9,145 nucleotides of DNA from Clostridiaceae bacterium (lineage in GTDB: Bacteria > Bacillota > Clostridia > DSM-8532). Shown here one piece after another: positions 1-6,237 of this stretch. Every line of letters starts with the position of its first letter. Positions within the stretch are counted from its first letter, which is position 1. Both the position numbers and the translations under genes were made by a program. Under the pieces are notes generated by a model. It was not told where the DNA came from. It searched no databases and worked only from the letters and a program-made list of their open reading frames with translations. Location: contig JAAYGP010000067.1 of NCBI GenBank assembly GCA_012727625.1, forward strand, positions 1-9,145, read 5' to 3'.

Positions 1-36
1 GTGTTCTCGGGAAGAGTAACTGCGCTGCTGGACTGA
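1..36 (+). CDS. Possible 3' end of an upstream gene (partial)
   Basis: Frame 1 is open from the window edge and ends at TGA 34-36, giving VFSGRVTALLD. A rho-independent terminator follows 27 nt later, which is what one expects after a gene ending here. Frame 2 also stops early, at 17-19, so the reading frame is not certain. Too short to assign a family. Confidence 0.3.
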   Translation: MFSGRVTALLD

Positions 37-63
37 TATTGCGCTTTTTCTGTTCATTTTTTC

Positions 64-86
64 AGCGGAAACCATCCGCTTTTTTT
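64..86 (+). terminator. Rho-independent terminator
   Basis: AGCGGA (64-69) pairs with TCCGCT (75-80) around a 5-nt loop, and six T residues follow (81-86). The 6-bp stem with a direct T-tract is a standard intrinsic terminator. It separates the upstream transcription unit from the regulator gene that begins at 371. Confidence 0.75.
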
Positions 87-370
87 AAAATGATCAAATA
101 CTTTTCACAGGTTCTGTTTTTTAAATATTGTGTAATAAAAGGAATGCTCAGGCGAAATGAAGCTCTTGTTTCCACTATTGCGCAATATCTGACCTGATCA
201 GTTACTGCATCAGGGTGTGGACAGTAACGACAATAATCTTTTTCCAGGGAATGTTTTTGCGAATCCCTTGTATTTCAGCGGAAAATTGATGTATAATTAT
301 TACTGTATATTTGTTGCACAAAAGTTTAAGGTGCTTCTTATTTAAAAGAGCTCCTGTTGGGGGTATTCAT
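87..370. other. Intergenic region with clustered dyads, no gene
   Basis: No convincing coding frame lies here. It contains a perfect 12-bp palindrome (176-187). Two inverted repeats overlap each other: CCTGAT 193-198 with ATCAGG 209-214, and GTTACTG 201-207 with CAGTAAC 222-228. A third hairpin is AGGGA 246-250 with TCCCT 264-268. A -10-like TATAAT (292-297) is near the right end. The dyads lie upstream of the inferred transcript start, so they are more likely protein-binding sites or part of an unseen longer transcript than a leader of the regulator mRNA. Confidence 0.5.
268..297 (+). promoter_or_regulatory. Candidate sigma-A-type promoter of the CdaR-like gene
   Basis: A consensus -10, TATAAT, lies at 292-297. 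The best -35 is the weak TTGTAT at 268-273 with an 18-nt spacer. Transcription would start near 304, giving a leader of about 65 nt to the TTG start at 371. The strong -10 and weak -35 would suit an activated or regulated promoter, but this is inference. Confidence 0.4.
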
Positions 371-1450
371 TTGGCAGTAAAAATTTATCAAAATCTTGTC
401 AATCGCGTAAAGGATATTCTGAAATGCGATGTGGGCATTACAGATAATTATGGTATGGTAATTGCCAGTACAAAAACAGATGAGATTGGGAATATAGATG
501 ATGGCTCCTTTGATTTCATTACCACAAATGAATCTTATCTGGAAAATGATGATGTTGCCTATATGAAGATAGAAGACAGAAAAAGTAACTCATATGTTGC
601 GTATATCCGCGGAAATGCGGAGTATCGGAAAAATGCCCTGAAATTTATATCGCTCAGCTTTGAAAATGCAAAACTATATTATAAAGAGAAATATGATAAA
701 AAAAGCTTTATCAAAAATATTCTTCTTGGAAATGTTCTGCCCGGTGATATCTCAATAAGAGCAAAAGAGCTTAGGGTAAAGGATGACGTAAGAAGAGTTG
801 CATATTTAATCCGTACGGAAAAAACGAAGGATATATTTGCCTACAATATTATTCAAAGCCTTTACCCAAGTGATACCAGGGATTTTGTCGTGCTTCTTGA
901 CGATCAGAATACTGTGCTGGTTAAGGAATTAAAAGAAAAGGAAACCAAGGATGATATCTACCGTAAGGCCAGGATTATTATAGACACTTTAAATACGGAA
1001 CTTATGGTAAAAGCATCGGTGGGAATAGGCACAGAGGTTGACAGGCTTCGCGACATTTCACGCTCATTCAAGGACGCGCAGACCGCCCTTACAATAGGAA
1101 GCATTTTTGAAACCGACAAGACGATTATAGATTATAATCACCTGGGCATTGGAAGATTGATTTATCAGCTTCCCACCACACTTTGCAAACTGTTTTTGAA
1201 TGAAGTGTTCGAGGACGGGGTTTATGAGCTTCTCGATCCTGAAACAATGCTTACAATTCAGAAGTTCTTTGAAAACAACTTAAATGTCAGCGAAACTTCA
1301 AGGCAATTATTTGTACACAGAAACACTCTTGTCTACAGACTTGACAAGATATTAAAGCTTACGGGGAAAGATCTGCGTAATTTTGATGACGCCATTCATT
1401 TCAAGGTGGCAATGATGGTAAAGCGTTATCTGGATGAAGTGCAGAAATAA
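371..1450 (+). CDS. CdaR/PucR-type transcriptional regulator
   Basis: This 359-residue protein resembles the CdaR (sugar diacid) and PucR regulators. The N-terminal part (about 1-130, from VKIYQNLVNRVKDILKCD onward) looks like the CdaR sugar-diacid recognition domain. A middle region (about 135-260) matches the family's GGDEF-like linker. The C-terminal part (about 294-355, with NVSETSRQLFVHRNTLVYRL) is the PucR-type helix-turn-helix. I chose TTG 371 because GGGGG at 359-363 sits 7 nt upstream and the family's N-terminus begins there. The frame is open from TTG 311, but those 20 extra residues look non-native and start right at the -10. The gene ends 33 nt before ftsE with no terminator between, so co-transcription with ftsEX is likely. 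The ligand cannot be read from sequence. Family call is firm; CdaR versus another PucR subgroup is less so. Confidence 0.85.
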   Translation: MAVKIYQNLVNRVKDILKCDVGITDNYGMVIASTKTDEIGNIDDGSFDFITTNESYLENDDVAYMKIEDRKSNSYVAYIRGNAEYRKNALKFISLSFENAKLYYKEKYDKKSFIKNILLGNVLPGDISIRAKELRVKDDVRRVAYLIRTEKTKDIFAYNIIQSLYPSDTRDFVVLLDDQNTVLVKELKEKETKDDIYRKARIIIDTLNTELMVKASVGIGTEVDRLRDISRSFKDAQTALTIGSIFETDKTIIDYNHLGIGRLIYQLPTTLCKLFLNEVFEDGVYELLDPETMLTIQKFFENNLNVSETSRQLFVHRNTLVYRLDKILKLTGKDLRNFDDAIHFKVAMMVKRYLDEVQK

Positions 1451-1483
1451 TCCTTATTTTATTACAGGCGAGGGTGCATAAAA

Positions 1484-2170
1484 TTGATTGAGTTTATAAA
1501 TGTTACAAAGCGTTACAACAATGGAGTGATAGGCCTTAATGACGCCAGCTTCAGAATAGAGAAAGGCGAGTTTGTCTTTGTAGTGGGACCAAGCGGTTCC
1601 GGTAAATCAACCCTTCTAAAGCTTATACTTCATGAGGAGGTCCCCACAGAGGGGGAGGTTTATGTTAATGGATTCAATATAGGTCAGATGCACAGAAGAG
1701 AAATACCGTATCTTCGAAGAGGTTTAGGTGTGGTGTTTCAGGATTTCAGGCTATTGCCAAACAAGACCGTTTATGAAAATGTTTCATATGCCATGCAGGT
1801 AGTTGAGGCTCAGCCCAGAGACATTAGAAGGCAGGTCCCTGTGGCCCTGGCCCTTGTGGGATTAAGCAAAAAAGCAAAAGCATACCCGGATCAGCTATCC
1901 GGAGGAGAACAGCAAAGGGTCGCGCTTGCCCGTGCTCTTGTTAACAGTCCTGCGGTGTTGCTGGCGGACGAGCCTACAGGAAATCTTGATCCACATACCA
2001 GCTGGGAAATCATGAAACTTTTTGACGAGATAAACCAGCGTGGAACCACAGTTGTTGTGGCAACCCATGAAAAAAACATTGTAGACGACATGAAAAAAAG
2101 GGTTATCAGTCTTGAATACGGACAGATTATCCATGATGTACAAAAGGGGAATTATATAAATGAAGATTAG
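1484..2170 (+). CDS. ftsE: Cell division ATP-binding protein FtsE
   Basis: Cytoplasmic ABC ATPase of the FtsEX complex, which couples ATP hydrolysis to activation of peptidoglycan hydrolases through FtsX. All ABC motifs are intact in 228 residues, the usual FtsE length: Walker A GPSGSGKST (35-43), Q-loop Q86 in VVFQDFRLLPNKTVYENV, signature LSGGEQQR (138-145), Walker B LLADEP ending at E163, D-loop GNLD (166-169) and H-loop H195. The start is TTG 1484 with AGGGTG at 1471-1476, 7 nt upstream, and it gives the canonical MIEFxNVTKRY beginning. The stop lies 11 nt inside ftsX, so the two are translationally coupled as in most bacteria. The context of ftsX and an M23 peptidase removes doubt between FtsE and other small ABC ATPases such as LolD-like proteins. 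Confidence 0.96.
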   Translation: MIEFINVTKRYNNGVIGLNDASFRIEKGEFVFVVGPSGSGKSTLLKLILHEEVPTEGEVYVNGFNIGQMHRREIPYLRRGLGVVFQDFRLLPNKTVYENVSYAMQVVEAQPRDIRRQVPVALALVGLSKKAKAYPDQLSGGEQQRVALARALVNSPAVLLADEPTGNLDPHTSWEIMKLFDEINQRGTTVVVATHEKNIVDDMKKRVISLEYGQIIHDVQKGNYINED

Positions 2171-3056
2171 AACAATTAAATACCTGCTTAAGGAGGGCAT
2201 TTCAAATACATATAAGAATCTGCTGATGTCGCTGGCCTCCCTGGCAATGGTAATTTCTTCACTTCTCATATTTGGTGTTTTTTTAATGATTACCATAAAT
2301 CTTTTCTATAATTATAATCGTTTGGAATCGCAGTTTGAGATAGTGGTAATCCTTGAAACGGATGCTACGTCTTTTGAGGCAAGCGATATAGAACAAAAAA
2401 TAATTTCCGACGAAAGGGTTTTTAGTTATAAACGTGTTTCAAAGGAAGAAGCTTTTTCCGAAATGAAGGAGATGCTTGAGGATTCCGAACTCATTACCGG
2501 CCTGACCCCTGAGTTTTTGTATGAATCTTTCAGGATACATTTGAAGGACGCGGATCAAAGCGAGGCATTTGTTGAGGAATTAAGCGTTATGCCCGGAATT
2601 AAGGAAATGGAGTTTCCCCGGGAACTTCTTGAAAAGCTTGGGGTGTTTTTCAGATGGATGAATGTGGGCAGCATGTTTGTATTGACATTGCTTTTGATTA
2701 TTTCCGTATCCATAATATCAAATACAATCAAACTTACCGTTTATGCAAGGCGCAGGGAAATCGGCATTATGAAATATATTGGCGCGAATGACTGGTTCAT
2801 ACGGTGGCCTTTTATTATTGAGGGTATGGTAATAGGTCTTGTTGGAGCAGTTATTTCATTTATTTTGACAAGCTATGGCTATAATGCCATAGAAAGCTAT
2901 GTTAACAGGGAGCTTATCAGCGGAAGCCTTGAGGTCCTGCGGGTTAAGTCCCTTGATAATATAAGCGCAAGGCTCCTGCTTCTCTATGTTATAATAGGAA
3001 CGGTAATGGGAGCCATAGGAAGTATAATTTCGGTAAGGAAACACTTGAATGTGTAG
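2160..3056 (+). CDS. ftsX: Cell division protein FtsX, permease-like subunit
   Basis: Integral membrane partner of FtsE; it passes the ATPase signal across the membrane to a cell-wall hydrolase rather than transporting a substrate. The 298 residues show the standard layout: cytoplasmic N-terminus (1-20), TM1 about 21-49, extracellular domain about 50-168 with the mixed alpha/beta character of FtsX, TM2 about 170-190, the conserved cytoplasmic loop YARRREIGIMKYIGAN (195-210), TM3 about 216-238, and TM4 about 272-292. The start ATG 2160 overlaps the end of ftsE; AGGGGA at 2145-2150 lies 9 nt upstream. The last codons also carry the -35 of the next gene's promoter. Length and motifs are normal; no defect seen. 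Confidence 0.96.
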   Translation: MKIRTIKYLLKEGISNTYKNLLMSLASLAMVISSLLIFGVFLMITINLFYNYNRLESQFEIVVILETDATSFEASDIEQKIISDERVFSYKRVSKEEAFSEMKEMLEDSELITGLTPEFLYESFRIHLKDADQSEAFVEELSVMPGIKEMEFPRELLEKLGVFFRWMNVGSMFVLTLLLIISVSIISNTIKLTVYARRREIGIMKYIGANDWFIRWPFIIEGMVIGLVGAVISFILTSYGYNAIESYVNRELISGSLEVLRVKSLDNISARLLLLYVIIGTVMGAIGSIISVRKHLNV

Positions 3057-3073
3057 GGCTTGTTTTATATAAT
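3045..3073 (+). promoter_or_regulatory. Sigma-A-type promoter of the M23 peptidase gene
   Basis: TTGAAT (3045-3050), a 17-nt spacer and a consensus TATAAT (3068-3073) form a strong candidate promoter. The -35 lies inside the last codons of ftsX. Transcription would begin near 3080, leaving a leader of about 200 nt before the peptidase start. This would let the hydrolase be expressed separately from ftsEX. Confidence 0.6.
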
Positions 3074-3282
3074 ATGTATAAAGGCAATAAATTAACAAAT
3101 AATATCTTGGGAATTATATGAAAGTCTAATAATATTACTTTTTACGGCCGAAATATTAATAGGACCATTGATTATGAGAAATACAAAGGAATAATTTTCT
3201 GATAAAAATTAATACGATGAAAACAATTGTGTTTTCCTTTAAGCAGGAGTCCAAGCTGTAAAAAAATGCCGGAGGCAGGAGA
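3074..3282 (+). other. Long untranslated leader of the M23 peptidase gene
   Basis: If the promoter at 3045-3073 is used, this stretch is transcribed but not translated. It contains an AT-rich imperfect hairpin (3121-3141) and a cleaner one, GAAAACA 3219-3225 with TGTTTTC 3230-3236 around ATTG. Shine-Dalgarno sequences GGAGG (3271-3275) and AGGAG (3277-3281) lie at the end. I looked for the c-di-AMP (ydaO) riboswitch, common ahead of wall hydrolases, and did not recognise its conserved blocks. Confidence 0.4.
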
Positions 3283-4446
3283 ATGCAAAAAAATCAGGGG
3301 GAACAATTACAAATGATAAAAAGAATATTCAGCGTTGTGCTAATCTGTGTTTTAATCTGCGCTTCAGTATTTCAAAGCAATGCCGATGTATTATCGGATT
3401 TTCAAAAAAAGCTTGATCAAATAAAATCACAAATATCCTCCAATAATAAAAAAATAGAAAAACTTAATGATGATATTAACTGGAACAAATATAAACGGGA
3501 TCAAATAGTAAAGCAACTTGAAGAAATCGGCTTAAAAAAAGAAGAGGTTGAAGAGCGGATTACATACCTTGATTCTGTAATTGAATCACTGGATGGTGCC
3601 ATTGCGCTTGCAGAACAAGAGTATTACGAGCAGATGGAATTGCTTAAGGCTCGCCTGAGAGTCATGTACAAGCGTTCCACTACAGTGTGGGAGATTGAAG
3701 AACTGCTGAAAAGCAAAAGCCTTAATGAATTTTTCATAAGAGTACAGGTCATGAAGAAAATCGCGGAATATGATCAGATGCTTCTTGAAAGCATAGAGAA
3801 AAAAAGGCTTGAAATTGAAAGCCTGAAAAAGCAAAAACAAATGGAGATTGAAGCCTGTATTGAACAGGCAAAGCAGTATCAGGAACAAATAGAGGGTCTT
3901 AATATTGACAGATCAAATATAGAAATGGCAATTAAAAGGGATACCAGCAGCAAACAAGAATATCTGGATAGGCAGGAATCTCTGGAAAAAGAGTCATATA
4001 ATGTGGAACAGCAGCTTAAGAACTATCAAAGTAATCTGACGTTTGGAGGTAAATTAATATGGCCCATGCCTACAAATAAAAATATCGCTTCATATTATGG
4101 AAACAGGCTTCACCCGATATATAAGGTATGGAAAATGCATACGGGAATAGATATAGGCTCAAAATGGAATGAGGCCATTGTTGCAGCAGCAGATGGTAAT
4201 GTTATTTATGCCGGTGCCCGCGGTGGGTATGGTAACACGATTATTATTGACCATGGCGATGGGATCACAACATTATATGCCCACATTAATACCAGAGGAA
4301 TTTTGGTTAAGACCGACCAGCCTGTTAAAGCCGGTGAGGTAATTGCCAAAGCGGGAATGACAGGAGTTGCAACGGGACCCCACCTGCATTTTGAGGTCAG
4401 AAAAAACGGAGTTCCCCAGAATCCTCTGGATTATGTAAAGCCATAG
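3283..4446 (+). CDS. Secreted coiled-coil M23 (LytM) peptidoglycan hydrolase, probable FtsEX effector
   Basis: Predicted exported murein hydrolase of 387 residues. A signal peptide has core FSVVLICVLICASVF (about 16-30) and likely cleavage after QSNA (near 34). A long charged coiled coil (about 38-250) resembles those of EnvC, PcsB and CwlO, the parts that dock on FtsX. The C-terminal M23 domain (about 258-387) keeps the metal ligands H286 and D290 (HTGID) and H369, with H334 (LYAH) and H367 (GPHLHFE). It should therefore be catalytic itself, unlike degenerate EnvC. ATG 3283 has GGAGG 7 nt upstream. ATG 3313, with AGGGGGA 10 nt upstream, gives a more typical signal peptide beginning MIKR and may be the true start. 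Position directly after ftsEX and before ctpA supports a role as the FtsEX-controlled enzyme. The bond cleaved cannot be told from sequence. Confidence 0.9.
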   Translation: MQKNQGEQLQMIKRIFSVVLICVLICASVFQSNADVLSDFQKKLDQIKSQISSNNKKIEKLNDDINWNKYKRDQIVKQLEEIGLKKEEVEERITYLDSVIESLDGAIALAEQEYYEQMELLKARLRVMYKRSTTVWEIEELLKSKSLNEFFIRVQVMKKIAEYDQMLLESIEKKRLEIESLKKQKQMEIEACIEQAKQYQEQIEGLNIDRSNIEMAIKRDTSSKQEYLDRQESLEKESYNVEQQLKNYQSNLTFGGKLIWPMPTNKNIASYYGNRLHPIYKVWKMHTGIDIGSKWNEAIVAAADGNVIYAGARGGYGNTIIIDHGDGITTLYAHINTRGILVKTDQPVKAGEVIAKAGMTGVATGPHLHFEVRKNGVPQNPLDYVKP

Positions 4447-4453
4447 CGTTGTA

Positions 4454-4489
4454 AATACAACTACTGTTGTTTGTTGTATTCGGTTTTTT
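4454..4489 (+). terminator. Rho-independent terminator 1 after the M23 gene
   Basis: AATACAAC (4454-4461) pairs with GTTGTATT (4473-4480) over an 11-nt loop. CGG and six T residues (4484-4489) follow. It begins 7 nt after the stop codon. The stem is AT-rich, which may explain the second terminator just downstream. Confidence 0.65.
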
Positions 4490-4514
4490 AAAAAAACTTA
4501 ACAAAGAGTAAACG

Positions 4515-4535
4515 CCCGGGTAAATCCGGGTTTTT
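4515..4535 (+). terminator. Rho-independent terminator 2 after the M23 gene
   Basis: CCCGG (4515-4519) pairs with CCGGG (4526-4530) around a 6-nt loop, directly followed by five T residues. It is a compact GC-rich intrinsic terminator placed in tandem with the one at 4454-4489, so the ftsEX-M23 transcript is probably well insulated from ctpA. Confidence 0.75.
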
Positions 4536-4943
4536 AAATTTATTCAATAAGCGCATGTGCAAATTGACTGCCATACCATATGTGATTATGTGCCTGAAAA
4601 TGTGTATACTGTATCAGCTGTTTAAGCTGCAACAGGTTATAAACTCAAACTGGTGCCCGGAAGTTTTTATAAATAATTGTTTAATAATAATAAAGCAAAA
4701 CAGGCATTTTAAAGAATAATAAAAATATATATAATAGGTATAGGAACAAACCGGTACTAAGGCGATGGCTTATGCTTTCCGGAGCAATAAAAAAAATAAA
4801 CAGGTATAGCAGGATAACTCAAAGAACAGTTTTGAGGCAAAATGAGAATAGTGTTTTTAAAAGTACAGAATGGCATTAAAACAGCGAATATTTTTTAAGC
4901 TTAAAAACACAACAATAAACAGGATAGGAAGTGTATATAATAG
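4536..4943. other. Gene-free stretch upstream of ctpA
   Basis: About 400 nt with no credible coding frame. Small hairpins occur at 4615-4629 (CAGCT/AGCTG) and 4773-4786. A -10-like TATAAT at 4730-4735 has no good -35. A sigma-G-like pair is TAATA (4682-4686), 18 nt, CATTTTA (4705-4711). The right end holds the dyads described at 4851-4910. No known riboswitch was recognised. A TATAAT at 4936-4941 lies too close to the ATG to act for this gene. Confidence 0.4.
4851..4910. repeat. Nested dyads upstream of ctpA: 10-bp inverted repeat and 16-bp palindrome
   Basis: GTGTTTTTAA (4851-4860) has a perfect inverted copy TTAAAAACAC (4901-4910), 40 nt apart. The right copy overlaps a perfect 16-bp palindrome, TTTTTAAG/CTTAAAAA (4892-4907). 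These lie 34 nt or more upstream of the ctpA start. They could be an operator or shape a leader hairpin; AT-richness raises the chance of coincidence. Confidence 0.45.
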
Positions 4944-6170
4944 ATGAATAAAAAAAAGTATTGGATTATAGGACTTATTTGCTGCCTGATTGCTGTTACT
5001 TCTTTTGCGGCAGGTTATGTTTCACATTCCCTTTTCAGCTTTTTCAGACCCAAATACCACCTGGAATTCAGCACCAATGTTAAAAGAGAAAATATTATAA
5101 ACTTTAACAATGTAAAATCCTATCTTTTACGGTCATATTACCAGGAAATAGATGAAGATATATTGCTTGAGGGGGCTATTAGAGGAATGGCAGAAGCTGT
5201 TGAGGATCCCTACACCGCTTATTATACTCCGGAGCAAATGCAGAGTTTCATGGAGCAGTCATCCGGAAACTACGTTGGCATAGGAGTTACGGTATTTATG
5301 GATGATGATGATTTACTGACCGTGTCTGAAACATTCCCGGACTCGCCGGCAAAAGAAGCAGGAATGCGTAACGGGGATAAAATAATAAATGTAGATGGTG
5401 AAGATGTAACATCAATTAAGGATTCGGACCTTATAGTGCAAAAGATAAGAGGAAAGCCTGGCACCACTGTGAAAATAACGGTATACAGACCGGGTATAAA
5501 CGATTATGTAAATTTTGAAATGGTACGCAGGGTTATAAATTTGGTTTATATTAACAGCAGGATGCTGGAAAACGATATAGGCTATGTGCAGCTCAAGCTT
5601 TTTGATGAGGACATTACAAAGGATTTTGTAGATCATGTCAATAAATTAATCATGGATGGTGCTCAGGGTTTGATTATTGACCTGCGTAACAATCCAGGCG
5701 GCTCCTATTCCCAGGTTGTGAAAATGGCGGATATGATTGTGCCAAAAGGATTAATAGTCTATACAGAGGACAGGAATGGCAAAAAAACCGAAGAGTATTC
5801 GGATGCAAATGAATTTAATATACCATTTACTGTATTGATAAATGAATACAGCGCCAGTGCTTCTGAAATTCTCTCTGCTGCCATAAAAGAGTACAACAAG
5901 GGAACACTTGTGGGGAAGACCACTTTTGGCAAGGGGCTTGTACAGTCGGTCGTACCCCTCGAGGCCGGAGCAGGGCTTAAATATACAATTTCAAGGTATT
6001 TTACCCCGTCGGGAATTTGTATAGACGGAATAGGAGTCACCCCTGATATTGAAATAGATAATGATGAAATGTATAAATACTATAGCGTGGAAGATATACC
6101 GGATGGAGAGGACAAACAGCTTTTAAGAGCTATTGAGGAAACCAGAAGGCTTATTTCCTTAAGGAAATGA
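4944..6170 (+). CDS. Membrane-anchored S41 carboxyl-terminal processing protease (CtpA/CtpB family)
   Basis: PDZ-containing serine protease of 408 residues, acting outside the membrane. Order: an uncleaved N-terminal anchor or signal (about 6-26), a helical N-domain (about 50-105, ending near EDPYTAYYTPEQM), a PDZ domain (about 108-195), and the S41 catalytic core (about 205-375). The Ser-Lys-Gln catalytic set is visible: S305 in NEYSASASEIL, K330 and Q334 in TTFGKGLVQ. The 25- and 4-residue spacings equal those of B. subtilis CtpB and E. coli Prc. No C-terminal peptidoglycan-binding domain is present, unlike the Bacillus CtpA/CtpB proteins. In Bacillus, ctpB lies beside ftsEX and its product helps activate sigma-K by cutting SpoIVFA, so a sporulation role is a fair inference, supported by the SASP gene just downstream. 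AGGAAG (4926-4931) is 12 nt from ATG 4944, rather far; no better in-frame start is visible. Confidence 0.92.
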   Translation: MNKKKYWIIGLICCLIAVTSFAAGYVSHSLFSFFRPKYHLEFSTNVKRENIINFNNVKSYLLRSYYQEIDEDILLEGAIRGMAEAVEDPYTAYYTPEQMQSFMEQSSGNYVGIGVTVFMDDDDLLTVSETFPDSPAKEAGMRNGDKIINVDGEDVTSIKDSDLIVQKIRGKPGTTVKITVYRPGINDYVNFEMVRRVINLVYINSRMLENDIGYVQLKLFDEDITKDFVDHVNKLIMDGAQGLIIDLRNNPGGSYSQVVKMADMIVPKGLIVYTEDRNGKKTEEYSDANEFNIPFTVLINEYSASASEILSAAIKEYNKGTLVGKTTFGKGLVQSVVPLEAGAGLKYTISRYFTPSGICIDGIGVTPDIEIDNDEMYKYYSVEDIPDGEDKQLLRAIEETRRLISLRK

Positions 6171-6189
6171 TTTATAACTTAAACAAAAT

Positions 6190-6218
6190 GAATATATAAA
6201 ACCTCATAGGGTATAATA
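6190..6218 (+). promoter_or_regulatory. Candidate sporulation (sigma-G-like) promoter of the SASP gene
   Basis: GAATA (6190-6194) is separated by 17 nt from TATAATA (6212-6218). The sigma-G consensus of Bacillus is roughly GNATR, 17-18 nt, CATNNTA. The -35 fits and the -10 matches except for the initial C. The same bases contain a perfect sigma-A -10 (TATAAT 6212-6217). SASP genes are normally sigma-G dependent. Transcription would begin near 6224-6226, immediately at the Shine-Dalgarno sequence. Confidence 0.4.
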
Positions 6219-6229
6219 CCCTATGAGGT
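6201..6229. repeat. Perfect 29-nt palindrome overlapping the SASP ribosome-binding site
   Basis: ACCTCATAGGGTAT (6201-6214) and ATACCCTATGAGGT (6216-6229) are exact reverse complements around a single A at 6215. The right arm includes most of the SASP Shine-Dalgarno GAGGTGG (6225-6231), and the centre is TATAAT. In RNA crossing the whole site, about 13 bp would pair with a 3-nt loop and block the ribosome-binding site. No T-tract follows, so it is not an ordinary terminator of ctpA. It could instead be a repressor operator. Confidence 0.9.
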
Positions 6230-6237
6230 GGTTATAT

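Noticed and set aside
311..370. N-terminal extension of the CdaR-like protein from TTG 311
   Set aside because: It starts only about 14 nt after the -10 with no Shine-Dalgarno, its residues look unlike the family, and TTG 371 has GGGGG at proper spacing.
1895..2296. 133-codon antisense frame across ftsE and ftsX
   Set aside because: It lies opposite two intact, overlapping conserved genes and its translation resembles no protein family; a shadow frame.
3586..3888. 100-codon antisense frame inside the M23 gene
   Set aside because: Opposite a coiled-coil coding region, rich in Phe and Leu because Lys/Glu codons read in reverse give them; no other support.
4936..4941. TATAAT directly before the ctpA ATG as a promoter
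   Set aside because: Transcription would start inside the gene and the base at 17 nt upstream shows no -35; it more likely reflects AT-rich leader sequence.
5759..6040. 93-codon antisense frame in ctpA
   Set aside because: Opposite the conserved catalytic core of the S41 protease; shadow.
6201..6229. Palindrome read as the ctpA terminator
   Set aside because: No T-tract follows on either strand, so intrinsic termination is unlikely although the stem is strong.
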